From Alphaproteobacteria bacterium (lineage in GTDB: Bacteria; Pseudomonadota; Alphaproteobacteria; Acetobacterales; Acetobacteraceae), in the NCBI GenBank assembly GCA_026400815.1, contig JAPLOI010000055.1, forward strand, positions 1 to 41,587: DNA of 41,587 nucleotides. Direction: 5' to 3'. Below the pieces are notes generated by a model, which saw nothing but the letters and a program-made list of their open reading frames with translations, was not told the origin of the DNA and made no database searches. Below are positions 1 to 8,308 of the stretch, piece after piece. Position 1 is the first letter of the stretch; the number at the start of each line of letters is the position of its first letter. The translations under genes were made by a program, and so were the position numbers.

Positions 1-189
1 GCCGGCGTTCTGGGCCGGGCCACGGGCGGCCGAGGCGGCCCAGATGGCAACCACGACGAGAAGCCCCAGGCTCCAGCCCGCCACGGCCAGCGCGGCGCAC
101 CAATCGGGGGACAGGTCGAGCAGGCCGCAGGCGCCGCCGAGCGCGGCGGTCATCAGCCCGACAATCAGAATGGTTACTGCAAGACGCAT
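1..189 (-). CDS. small hydrophobic membrane protein, partial
   Basis: The frame opens with ATG at 189 and runs off the left edge after 63 codons, so the C-terminus is missing. It starts MRLAVTILIVGLMTAALGG and then has a second hydrophobic stretch (LAVAGWSLGLLVVVAIWAA). That gives two membrane segments of about 18 to 20 residues separated by a short loop containing Cys and Asp-Trp-Cys. The first segment could instead be a signal peptide. I do not recognise a family. It is read away from the mobile-element remnants on its right, and the AT-rich stretch at about 200-225 may hold its promoter. It is a real-looking gene by composition and hydrophobic periodicity only. Confidence 0.5.
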   Translation of the reverse strand, partial: MRLAVTILIVGLMTAALGGACGLLDLSPDWCAALAVAGWSLGLLVVVAIWAASAARGPAQNAG

Positions 190-341
190 GCGGCCCAACG
201 GCAATGTTAAAATTTACTACAGCGGAAGATGCCCCGGCCGCCCGCGCGTTGCCCCCTCGTAGCATTACGTAGCCGATGGCGATCGGGAACCCCTGCGGCC
301 CGGCGGCGTTTGGTGCCGCTTGGTGTTGCGGGAGGTGGGCG

Positions 342-452
342 ATGGCCCTGCGGAAGACAGAGGTGCTGGTGGACGCACTGGGGGCCTGTGCGGATGCGCT
401 GGAACGCCATGCGGGGTCGTGTCCCCGGGCGTGGTGTAGGAGCGGTGGGTAA
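342..452 (+). CDS. hypothetical small ORF, 36 aa, possibly truncated
   Basis: An ATG at 342 follows a strong Shine-Dalgarno-like run (GGGAGGTGGGCG). The product begins MALRKTEVLVDALGACADAL and has balanced, gene-like codon use with an amphipathic helix and two Cys. It stops at TAA 450-452, exactly where a long inverted repeat (449-502) begins. This suggests the gene was cut short when the repeat or mobile DNA arrived. No function can be assigned, and a chance ORF remains possible. Confidence 0.3.
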   Translation: MALRKTEVLVDALGACADALERHAGSCPRAWCRSGG

Positions 453-502
453 GTCGCCCGCCGTAGCGACCGCCGAGAGTCTGGCGTAGGCGGGCGACTT
501 AC
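449..502. repeat. long inverted repeat (14-bp perfect arms)
   Basis: Arms GTAAGTCGCCCGCC (449-462) and GGCGGGCGACTTAC (489-502) are perfect complements around a 26-nt loop. It lies between a small truncated ORF and the transposase remnant, so it may be a piece of a mobile-element end or a terminator-like hairpin. There is no T-run after it. Confidence 0.6.
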
Positions 503-581
503 TCACGGCGGCGGTCACCGTAGCAGTGCTGGGTAGGGTTGGGCTGCGAGACGCAACTCTCACCCGAGGACTTCAACAACG

Positions 582-796
582 ACCGATGACAAGATCGCCC
601 TTCGCACACTGCTGGAGAAGGGCTTTGACTCGACGTTTCTGCGCGAGATGATCGGCTTCGCCGCCGAACGCCTGATGGCGCTGGAGACCGAGCCACTGTG
701 GGGTGCTGCCCCCGGCGAGCGCAGTGCAGGGCGGATCAACCAGCGCAACGGCTACCGCGACCGCGACCGCGACCGCGACTGGCAGACGCGGGCCGG
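582..796 (+). pseudogene. IS256/Mutator-type transposase, N-terminal remnant
   Basis: In the frame starting at 582 the translation reads TDDKIALRTLLEKGFDSTFL, then REMIGFAAERLMALE, then GERSAGRINQRNGYRDRD. This is the N-terminus typical of IS256-family (Mutator-like) DDE transposases. No ATG is in place at the expected start (an ACC codon stands at 582), and the family match stops after DWQTRAG at about 795, where the DNA switches to a serine recombinase. The catalytic DDE domain is absent. The family motif NGYRDRDW is expanded here to four RD units by a CGCGAC hexamer repeat at 756-779. Non-functional relic. Confidence 0.75.
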
Positions 797-1240
797 ATCG
801 CCGGGGAGAATTATGACGCCAGCGTGAGCGGAGCGGACCCTATCGAGACGCGGCCCGGCTTCGCCGCGATGTTGGATCGCATCGAAGGCAACAGGGTGCG
901 GCTGGTGCTGGTTGAGGATGCCAGCCGCTTTGCTCGCTCCGTACTGGTTGCGGAACTGGGGCTGCTGATGTTGCAGCAACGGGGCGTGCGTGTGCTGACC
1001 GCATCAGGCGATGACCTGACCGCAACCGACGTTCCGACGCGGGTTGCAAGGCGGCAGGTAGCCATGGCCTTCGCCCGGCTCGAAAAGAGCCGGTTAGTGC
1101 CGAAGCTGCAGGGGGTGCGCGGGATCGGGCCAGCGAGGCGGCAGGGCGCCGCGTAGGGGGCCGGAAGGCGGTGTTGGTGGGCGAGGGGCTGGCCCTGGCC
1201 CGGAGGCTCCGCAGGGCCTCGACTAAGATGGGGAAGCGGC
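797..1240 (+). pseudogene. serine recombinase (resolvase/invertase), internal remnant with frameshift
   Basis: From about 797 the frame encodes ENYDASVSGADPIETRPGF, then MLDRIEGNRVRLVLVEDASR. This is the middle of the resolvase N-terminal catalytic domain, with the conserved V-E-D-A-S-R-F-A-R segment. The start of the domain with the nucleophilic Ser is missing because the IS256 remnant is joined in front. The frame ends at TAG 1154-1156. Similarity continues in the next frame from about 1120 (GRRVGGRKAV...ALARRLRRA...GKRP), so there is a frameshift near 1120-1140. Downstream to 1486 the DNA is C-rich and I see no gene in it. Relic of a mobile element or prophage recombinase. Confidence 0.75.
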
Positions 1241-1486
1241 CCTCATCCGCACCCTGCGCGGCCCCGCCCGCCTGCTGGCCCTCGATCTCCCCGCCGCCCT
1301 CCAATTCCCCCCCCCCGCCCCCGCAAGCTGCGCCCCAGGCCCCTATCCACCCGCGTCACCCTACTCCCACCGACCGCCCCATCCCCCGCAACGTCATGGC
1401 CTTCGCCCGCTACAACCGCCGAAGATTCGGAAAAGGCGCCTGCCCTCCCCCACGCCCTCCCACGCCCTGACCATTCCGATATCATG

Positions 1487-3799
1487 TCATTTCAGAAAAA
1501 GCCGAACCACCCCCTCCGCCTCGATCCCCCGCACCCGCAGCGCGAACGTCTCCCCCGCCACCCACATCGCCGCCAGGTCCGAATAATGCCGGCTGCGCGG
1601 GTCGCCCGATTGCCCCGGCAGGTTGATCGCCCGCGCCGCGTCCCAGTTCCCCACATCGATCACCGCCGCGAAGGAGGCCCCGCCCGAAACCTGCGTCGCC
1701 GCCGGCCCCGCCCACCACCGCGCCATCACCGTCGCCCCATCCCCGCCGGAGCCGCCAATGCCCAGCCCCGCGCTCGTCACATCCGCACCCGGCACCAGGG
1801 CCGAAAGCGAATGCCTCAGCTCCAGCCGGTGCAGATCGCCCCATCGCCGCGCCCCCTCCGGCCGGGAAGCCAGGCTCTCCGCCGCCCTGTCCAGCGCCGC
1901 CTGCGCCAGCCCCAGCCGGTCCGCCAGCCGCCCCTCCACCCCGGCAAACGCCTCGCCCCGCACCAGCGCCAGCACCACATGCGGATGCACCAGCGGAATC
2001 GCCTCGCGCAGCCGCTCCGGCACCATCGCCTGCCGTACCGCCGCCGCCATGTCGCTCCACCACAGCTCGAACAGCGCCGCCGCCTCGCTCCCGGCCTCCA
2101 CCCGCCCGTCCCAGCCCCGCAGCACCACCGCCGCCTCCCCACCCAGCGCCGCCATCACCGGCCGCAACGCCTCCGCCCGCAACGAAACCGTGTCGCGCTG
2201 CAACGCCAGGCTCTCCTCCAGCCCGATCCGCTCTCGGTTCCCCAGCACCGTGGCAATCCGCCGGTAGCGGTCATCCGGGATCCACTCCCGGCTCGTCACC
2301 TGCGCCTCGGGCCAGCCGGGCGGGAACGGCATCTGGTTCGCCGTCGCGATCCACCCCTCTGAAGGGTTGAACCGGCTCACCATCTCCTCCTGGCCCAGGA
2401 AGCCGTCCCACCGCGCCCTGCTCGCCGCCGGCACCGGCATCAGCCCGTCATGCCCCACCCGCCGCGGCACCCGCCCGCCCGTCTGCCAGCCGATATTCCC
2501 GTCCACATCGGCATACATGTAGTTGCTGCCCCAGGCCGCGGTCCGGATCGCCGCGCGATACTCGTCCCAGTTCCGCGCCAGAACCACCGCCACATACTCC
2601 AGCGCCACCGAGGGCCCGGGCTCCCGCAGCGCCGATCGCGCCACCAGCGCATGCCGTGCCGCCCGATCCTCGAACACCACCGGCCCCAGCGCCGTCGTCG
2701 CCACCTGCGCCACCGCCGCTGCGCCCCCGCGCACCTCGATCCGCTCCTCCACCCGCGCGATCGGCAGCCACCCCTCCGGCCCCCGATAGGCAGAGCCATC
2801 GTCGTTCAGCTCCAGAACGTACAGATCCTCCTGGTCGATCTGGAAATCCGTCCGCCCGAAGGCGATCCGGTCATTGTGCCCGAACTGGAACCCCGGCCGC
2901 GTCGCCGGCCCCGCCCCGATCGCATCCAGTCCCGGTGCCCGCAGATGCGTGATGAACCGCGGCCCCGGCACCGAAACCGCCAGATGCGGATCATTGGCCA
3001 GGATCGCCCGCCCCGTCCCGCTGCGCCACGGCGCGATCACCCAGGCATTGCTCCCCTGCCGCGCATCGGGATCGGCCCAGCCCGCATCCCCCTGCCGTTG
3101 CGCCCGGGCAAACGGCAACGGCGCGGTCAGCCGGTTCAGCAGCGCCAGCTGGGAAGGATGCAGCTTCGCGCAGTCCAGCCCCTCCGGCACGTGCAGCGTG
3201 ATGGGCGGATCAAGAGGCGCGGCCAGCCCATCCAGCGCCAACGCCCCCTGCGCGGCCAGCACCGCCCGGCGCATCTCGGCGCGCAGGTTGGGTGCCGAGG
3301 AATCCCGCATCCGGATCAGGTCGTTCTCGTCCCACGTCTCCGGCCGCATCCCCAGTGCGGCGAACTCCGGCGGCAGCAGCGCGGGATCGGCGGCAACGGC
3401 GGCGATCCGCGCATTCACTCCCCGCGTCCAGGCCCGCGCCAACGGCCGCACCCGCGGGTCCTGGTGCCGCCATTCCGCCTCCACATCGCCGCGGAACGCC
3501 ACGGTGCGCGCCGCGATGTCGAACGGCACGAACTCGGCCCCGAACGCCACCGCCAGTCGGCCGAGCGAGCGGCGCCGCGCCAGGTCCATCTGCCACAGCC
3601 GCATGCTGGCCGCCGCATAGCCCTGCCCGAAGAACGCATCCTCCTGGCTCTCCGCATTGATATGCGGAATGCCCCACCGGTCCCAGGCGATCTCCATCGT
3701 GGCGCCGATCCCCTCCACCCGCTCGCCACGAACCTCGGACCGCACCTCGCCGACCGCCGCAAGCCCAGCCGCCAGCCCGATCACATCCCGCCGTCGCAT
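1487..3799 (-). CDS. penicillin acylase family protein (peptidase S45), Tat-exported
   Basis: Family enzymes are Ntn hydrolases made as a precursor that cuts itself into alpha and beta chains in the periplasm, and they hydrolyse amides such as beta-lactam side chains or acyl-homoserine lactones. The product is 770 aa, the usual length. The ATG at 3799 is chosen over an in-frame start at 3865 because it has AGGAAGGGG eight bases upstream and opens with a twin-arginine leader (MRRRDVIGLAAGLAAV). The motif RQGSNAW places the self-cleavage point and nucleophile at about G249/S250. The conserved NDPHL and FGHNDRIAFGRTD blocks follow. The substrate cannot be told from sequence. It stands alone, with mobile-element debris on its left and the integrative element on its right, and its GC-rich codon use fits the host chromosome. 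Confidence 0.9.
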   Translation of the reverse strand: MRRRDVIGLAAGLAAVGEVRSEVRGERVEGIGATMEIAWDRWGIPHINAESQEDAFFGQGYAAASMRLWQMDLARRRSLGRLAVAFGAEFVPFDIAARTVAFRGDVEAEWRHQDPRVRPLARAWTRGVNARIAAVAADPALLPPEFAALGMRPETWDENDLIRMRDSSAPNLRAEMRRAVLAAQGALALDGLAAPLDPPITLHVPEGLDCAKLHPSQLALLNRLTAPLPFARAQRQGDAGWADPDARQGSNAWVIAPWRSGTGRAILANDPHLAVSVPGPRFITHLRAPGLDAIGAGPATRPGFQFGHNDRIAFGRTDFQIDQEDLYVLELNDDGSAYRGPEGWLPIARVEERIEVRGGAAAVAQVATTALGPVVFEDRAARHALVARSALREPGPSVALEYVAVVLARNWDEYRAAIRTAAWGSNYMYADVDGNIGWQTGGRVPRRVGHDGLMPVPAASRARWDGFLGQEEMVSRFNPSEGWIATANQMPFPPGWPEAQVTSREWIPDDRYRRIATVLGNRERIGLEESLALQRDTVSLRAEALRPVMAALGGEAAVVLRGWDGRVEAGSEAAALFELWWSDMAAAVRQAMVPERLREAIPLVHPHVVLALVRGEAFAGVEGRLADRLGLAQAALDRAAESLASRPEGARRWGDLHRLELRHSLSALVPGADVTSAGLGIGGSGGDGATVMARWWAGPAATQVSGGASFAAVIDVGNWDAARAINLPGQSGDPRSRHYSDLAAMWVAGETFALRVRGIEAEGVVRLFLK

Positions 3800-3951
3800 G
3801 CCCAGCCCCTTCCTGATCCCGCTATCGCAGGTTCGATATCGATCCCCGCCGGAGCATGCAATCAACCGGCACCGCTCAGGCCAGCCCTGCGCCCCCCCCC
3901 CCGCAATGGCGCAACCCCGGCCCAGGCGGCACCGTCCCGGTCACAGAACCG

Positions 3952-4509
3952 TCACGGAGCCCCCCCGGCCGCATGTCCGGAACCCAGCCCGTCCCCATCC
4001 CTGCCGGAGGCGCTAGCCTTTGCGCCGACGCCCAAGACCGCGAGGCTCGCGACCGCTTTGGCCTCCTGGCCTGCGTGCCAACGCGGCCAGCACCGCGAAT
4101 GCAACCACGCAACACCCTTGTCCGGAATGCCAAATGGCAACAAGGGTGCCATAGGAAGGCGGTCGCCTTCACAACCCAAGCACTGCTCAGGCGACGAACT
4201 CACAGGGTTCCGATTCAGCCATTCGGTGACGCAACACTCAAACGCCTGCTGCTCTGCTTTCTCGCGCGAAAATCCCCCATCGAACTCGGCGATCCCCGCA
4301 CGCTCGTCATAGAAGGCATGCCAGTCAGCTCTAGACCAGCCGTCCAATCCTGGCCGCAGCCAAGCCAGGAGCTGGGGCTTGTTTGCGCGGATTAGGGTGC
4401 GAACGTCATCTGGCGCAGGAGAGGGCGCCCGGAGAACCAGATGTTCACCGTCAACCATAATCCGGACACCGGCTTCGTCCGCCACCGCGATGACTTCGGC
4501 GGGGGTCAT
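3952..4509 (-). CDS. TubC-docking-like protein with zinc-site candidate, element-borne
   Basis: The product is about 185 aa. Residues 1-50 (MTPAEVIAVADEAGVRI...ANKPQLLAWL) resemble the small TubC N-terminal docking-like domain often found beside replication genes of alphaproteobacterial islands. A middle helical part follows. Then comes a CxxC...HxxC pattern (CLGCEGD...WLHSRCW), a likely zinc site. The ATG at 4509 overlaps the stop of the primase-helicase (ATGA), so translation is probably coupled. A GTG at 4524 is an alternative start. From memory, family members end shortly after a segment like AVASLAVLGV. Here about 22 Gly/Ala-rich residues follow, as if the 3' end had been replaced at the element border. 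Function unknown. Confidence 0.6.
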   Translation of the reverse strand: MTPAEVIAVADEAGVRIMVDGEHLVLRAPSPAPDDVRTLIRANKPQLLAWLRPGLDGWSRADWHAFYDERAGIAEFDGGFSREKAEQQAFECCVTEWLNRNPVSSSPEQCLGCEGDRLPMAPLLPFGIPDKGVAWLHSRCWPRWHAGQEAKAVASLAVLGVGAKASASGRDGDGLGSGHAAGGAP

Positions 4510-7301
4510 ATCCTCTCGCTCCACCCAGCTCCAGCTCCGGCATCACGGGTATCACCCGTTTCAGACTGGACAGATGCACCCGCCCCTATGCCCCCTATGA
4601 CGCCTATGCTTGCTGGCTGCTGCTCTGATTGGCGTAGAGAATATGTCGCCGCCCCCCACTTGCCGATTGAAGCCTTCCGAACCAACACGAACCCAGCCAT
4701 TCTGGTACCAGCAAGCTTCTCTAATGCCGCAGCAATGAACTGTCGCCCACGCCCCTGCGGGTCTAGTATCTCGATCACCCGTTGGTCGACCAGAGCCGCC
4801 GTGATTGGCAAGTCGTGATGGCATTCCCACCACATAGCAAACACCTCGCCGACCATCTGGCGCCTTGTGTCACGAGACTTCGCTTCGCTCACACGGTCCG
4901 CAGGGTCTGTACAACCCAAAGCCAACAGCGGATCACGCACTTGCTGAGCCCAGTCGCGAAAGCTCCCCATAGGGCGACCACGAGGCAGGTCGTTCATTGC
5001 CCCCCAACGCCAAATCGTCAAAACGTCAGCCAGCAAGGCGGCCCGGTCCGCACTCACCTCTGCCAATATGTCCCCTGTAAATGGGCGGGCCTCAGGATCT
5101 TCGCTACCAGGATCAAGCTCAACGGTAATGAACCGGCGCGCTAAGTCCTCCGAGACCGTAAGGCCATTTCCTGTCAAGACGATAAACGCCGACGCGTTGA
5201 GCAACACCATCTCCGACCGCCCCAGAACCCGTATCCTCGCGGGTCGCTCGGTGATTGCACTCGCGAGAAGGTCTGACCGGAGAGACTGGCCGTTCAGGTT
5301 GTCAAGAAACAGTACAGGCCCACCCAACATGAGCTCCGAGGCGATCCGCTTCTCCAGCTCGTCGACAGTGCTGCCTCCAGTCACCGCGTGAGGCGGGCGG
5401 CCAAACGCTATGCTGCAGATGCAGCGAGCCAGCAGTCCTTTTCCTGCACCAGCACCTGACATCGACGCCGCGGTCAGCATCAGACCAGGAGCAAGAGGCA
5501 GGCTCGGACGGCACACGGCCGTCAGCAATCCACACAGGAATGCGCTTTCGTCACGCCCAGGCTTGAGACTAACGTCGACCACGGGCACTGAGCTACTCTC
5601 AAGGCTGATGAAAGTGGCGTCGGCGAACGCGAAAGTCCGGAAGCGCTCGCGCAGACGAGTCAGCGCTGCCTTCGCCTCGAAAAGCATAGGCATCATAGGG
5701 ACCATAGGGGTTACGTCGGGAACATGCTCCGAGTAAAATCCAGTGCCTGGGTCGTAGCCGTCACCCGAAATTATTGTGCCGTCGGGCCGCAGCAATGGAG
5801 CATTGGCTATCCCGTTAAGCGGCCGCAGTTTCCATTCGCCTTGCATGTCCAAATACAGCCGCGCAACACGGTCTGACAGCGTCACGGGGACTACGGTACT
5901 CTGATCGGCTTTTCGTGTTCGTGCGTGTGGCCGCGCAACTCGGTGGACCTCACGGACTATCCCCTCAACTCGAAGCAGCTGGGTCATCACACCCCCAGTC
6001 CGCTCGTCAAAGACCAACCGAACCGGAACTCCGCGATCGTATAAGTTGTCTTGTGTCGCCAAAATGTCACGAATCCTTATGGCGGTCGCGGGCAAATCGG
6101 CGCCATCTACTAGCAGGTCTGTGCGTTCAGCCGTCCGGCCTGCCTTATTTTCTTCGGCTTGTTCGTTCGTGTCCGCCCGTCCCTGATCGTACGACCGCAA
6201 GGCACATCGCGCGGCGTGGCGGAGCTTCTGATCGAGGCTTACCCAGCCACCGGCAACGATTTTGCCGTGGGGATAAGCGAAGAGAAGCAGGCCGACCTCC
6301 TTCGGCGAGAACCCCGCGGCCTTCAGCATCGCAGCCAGACTAAAATCCGCTGCACTGCGGCTGTCGTCGAGGCCCCGCTCGGTGAGGTCATCGACTAGGC
6401 CCGACCAGCGATCCGACAGACGGTTTCGGCTCGATAGCTGCGCCAGCAACCGCAGTTTGAGGAACAGCGGCAGTGATTCCACGCTGCCGATCCGCTCAGC
6501 ACCAGCGCTGCGAAGCTCGCCTATCAAAGCAGCCACATCACCGTCCGACTTCGGGTTGGTCGTGTTTGCGGACACGCCCTTCTTCGGCTTGCGGCGGACG
6601 AGGTCGCTATCAGCGAACCGGGCATCAAAATGGGGGCCAAGAGCAGCGGCCTGGGCCGCAGAATAAGTGATCGGCTCGCAGTGGATCAGCTTTGCATGGG
6701 ATACCCCACGGCCCAAGCGTCGCTTTTTCGCGCTCGGAAAATTGACCGTGCCTGGCAGGCGTAGAAGGCGGTCGATATTCTGGGTCCCGCCTGCTCCGAG
6801 TGCGGCCTCAATATCGCGGGTTTCGGCTTCAATCCGATCGATTGCCTCCGCCGAAAGCGGCTCACGCTCCACAACCCAAATCAGTTGAAGGCCGTTCCCC
6901 GAGTCGACAACCGCCGTCGGCGGAAACTCTTGGTCCTCCGCTAGGGCCACTGCTAATCTGGAAAGCCTAGCGCGCTCTTCTTTCAATGGAATTTCTGCGT
7001 CGAGTGGGTCGATGTCGGCGAAGCGAGTGAGCGCCGCAACCATAGTACTCTTCCGGGGCTTGGACACGCACCCGAAGGGTGTTTCATTGGGTTGGAAGTA
7101 AACGTTTTTCTCGTTGAGTTGGCATTTTTCTATCCAATCCAACGCATCTCCCAGGTGCCCAAGCGAATAAGTCGTTGTTGTCGTCGGGCCATCAGGGACG
7201 ATTGCCACGAGCGTGATGTGCGGCGCACCCGTACGCTCAAGCCAAAATTTTATAAATGTATTACATACATGTAAATCCGGCGTAGCGGAAGATGTCATCA
7301 T
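4506..7301 (-). CDS. RepB-type DNA primase fused to AAA-like helicase
   Basis: A 931-aa replication protein for the element. Residues 1-200 look like an archaeo-eukaryotic-type RepB primase: the metal-binding FADIDP (D96, D98), then VVDSGNGLQLIWVV, then IDRLLRLPGTVNFPSAKK. The middle (about 250-400) is helical with no clear match. The C-terminal half carries a P-loop GAGAGKG (616-622), the Walker B segment PVLFLDN (662-668) and a later LTGNGL...DLARRFI block, as in phage/island SF3-like helicases. The ATG at 7301 overlaps the upstream Toprim-like gene's stop (ATGA), and the next gene's ATG overlaps this stop, so the three form one translational unit. It probably primes and unwinds the excised circular element. 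I infer this from domains only. Confidence 0.85.
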   Translation of the reverse strand: MMTSSATPDLHVCNTFIKFWLERTGAPHITLVAIVPDGPTTTTTYSLGHLGDALDWIEKCQLNEKNVYFQPNETPFGCVSKPRKSTMVAALTRFADIDPLDAEIPLKEERARLSRLAVALAEDQEFPPTAVVDSGNGLQLIWVVEREPLSAEAIDRIEAETRDIEAALGAGGTQNIDRLLRLPGTVNFPSAKKRRLGRGVSHAKLIHCEPITYSAAQAAALGPHFDARFADSDLVRRKPKKGVSANTTNPKSDGDVAALIGELRSAGAERIGSVESLPLFLKLRLLAQLSSRNRLSDRWSGLVDDLTERGLDDSRSAADFSLAAMLKAAGFSPKEVGLLLFAYPHGKIVAGGWVSLDQKLRHAARCALRSYDQGRADTNEQAEENKAGRTAERTDLLVDGADLPATAIRIRDILATQDNLYDRGVPVRLVFDERTGGVMTQLLRVEGIVREVHRVARPHARTRKADQSTVVPVTLSDRVARLYLDMQGEWKLRPLNGIANAPLLRPDGTIISGDGYDPGTGFYSEHVPDVTPMVPMMPMLFEAKAALTRLRERFRTFAFADATFISLESSSVPVVDVSLKPGRDESAFLCGLLTAVCRPSLPLAPGLMLTAASMSGAGAGKGLLARCICSIAFGRPPHAVTGGSTVDELEKRIASELMLGGPVLFLDNLNGQSLRSDLLASAITERPARIRVLGRSEMVLLNASAFIVLTGNGLTVSEDLARRFITVELDPGSEDPEARPFTGDILAEVSADRAALLADVLTIWRWGAMNDLPRGRPMGSFRDWAQQVRDPLLALGCTDPADRVSEAKSRDTRRQMVGEVFAMWWECHHDLPITAALVDQRVIEILDPQGRGRQFIAAALEKLAGTRMAGFVLVRKASIGKWGAATYSLRQSEQQPASIGVIGGIGAGASVQSETGDTRDAGAGAGWSERI

Positions 7302-7837
7302 TGCACCTTCCCCTTGGCACCGGAGATCGGATGCTGGCCGTCTTTAGGCAAAACCAAAAATGTCTGAGGCAAACGCCCTTCCGCCGCAATGACCGCCATC
7401 CAAGCAGATAGGGTCCTTGCGTTACATTCAATCAATAGGCAGTGACCATTTTCACTCGCCGCCTTTACGGCTAGGTCGTAGTGCCAAATCTCAGCGCCAG
7501 ATGCATGGAGTAAGATCTTCTTTGACCAGCGCACAATAACTTTTATTGCGGGAAAGCCTGCCGGTCCGCGATCCATGCCGTCATCGTCGCCGACAAGAAT
7601 GACAGTCGGCTTAGCAAGTTTGTTTTTAAGTAGGATCTCGACTTCTGCGGGATCAACATTTGTACTGATTGGCAGAAGTGCAATTTTTCCGGCCTTCATC
7701 GCGCGCAAAAGGTGCGCGGAGCCTATTGCTCCCTCCCGGAGGCAACCGATAATCATTTCGTCGATGGTCAGCGTGCGGTTGTGCTGCGGTAGCGCCGGTC
7801 CAAAACTGGAAGTGTTCTTGTCGTGTTTGGGCGTCAT
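7298..7837 (-). CDS. Toprim-like domain protein, element-borne
   Basis: 179 aa. The central part has VILVGDDDGMDRGPAGFPAI, with an acidic DDD turn after a hydrophobic strand. This resembles the second Toprim motif (DxD), though a convincing glutamate motif is less clear. Proteins of this size with a Toprim-like fold often sit directly upstream of RepB-primase/helicase genes in alphaproteobacterial islands, and the two may work as a primase pair. The ATG start has GGAGA about 7 bases upstream. The stop overlaps the start of the primase-helicase. The assignment rests on context and one motif; an unknown alpha/beta protein is the alternative. Confidence 0.5.
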   Translation of the reverse strand: MTPKHDKNTSSFGPALPQHNRTLTIDEMIIGCLREGAIGSAHLLRAMKAGKIALLPISTNVDPAEVEILLKNKLAKPTVILVGDDDGMDRGPAGFPAIKVIVRWSKKILLHASGAEIWHYDLAVKAASENGHCLLIECNARTLSAWMAVIAAEGRLPQTFLVLPKDGQHPISGAKGKVQ

Positions 7838-7945
7838 TTTAGGTCTCCGAGGGAGAGCCCGCTGGAGTCAGGAGTCGATACGTGCTAAAAGTCTTATGCA
7901 AACTGACTTAAAGGACGCCGGCTCGGTTCCAACGGGCCGGTGTCT

Positions 7946-8215
7946 TTACTGATGGTCAGTGTCCGCGTTTTTGGGCCGGGCTTTTGTCGCCTGCACTGAC
8001 GCAATGATTTCTGAGCGGCGCCACCGTGGGCTACGGGGGGTGACGTAATAGGCTGCCGGGACGCGACCGGCGGCGACGTCGCGCCAGAACGTCGAGCGGG
8101 CCTGTCCGCGTTCCGCTGCCGCCTCGGCGGCGGTTAGTAGCGGGTCGTCTACGACATACAGTGGCCTACGGAATTTCGGGTTTTGGGGTGCGGGGGGAAA
8201 GAAAGGCGCGTCCAC
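7946..8215 (-). CDS. AlpA/MerR-like helix-turn-helix regulator (putative excisionase/activator)
   Basis: The GTG at 8215 is preferred because AAGGAG lies six bases before it. A GTG at 8248 in the same frame has no ribosome site. The product is 89 aa. It contains LLTAAEAAAERGQARSTFW, then RDVAAGRVPAAYYVTPRSPRWRRSEI. This is the winged helix-turn-helix layout of AlpA/excisionase-type proteins: a helix, a turn with an S/T-T-F-W contact region, then a wing leading to W-R-R-S-E. Such proteins in P4-like satellites activate integrase expression or act as directionality factors. It lies between the orphan gene and the replication genes, about 108 bases before the Toprim-like start. Confidence 0.7.
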   Translation of the reverse strand: MDAPFFPPAPQNPKFRRPLYVVDDPLLTAAEAAAERGQARSTFWRDVAAGRVPAAYYVTPRSPRWRRSEIIASVQATKARPKNADTDHQ

Positions 8216-8308
8216 GGCGGGCTCCTTGGGCCTAGTGAAGATGCCCACATCGAGCCATTGATCTCAGGCCACGAAAAAGCCCCACGAAAAGCCCACGAAA
8301 TTATATTT

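Noticed and set aside
3828-3860. T-arm-like sequence GCAGGTTCGATATCGATCC suggesting a tRNA
   Set aside because: No acceptor, D or anticodon arms can be folded around it on either strand, and the loop is too long for a T-loop. It may be a tRNA fragment at most.
2450-4312. 620-codon open frame on the plus strand antisense to the penicillin acylase
   Set aside because: Pro/Arg/His-rich translation with no domain; the minus-strand enzyme is clearly the real gene.
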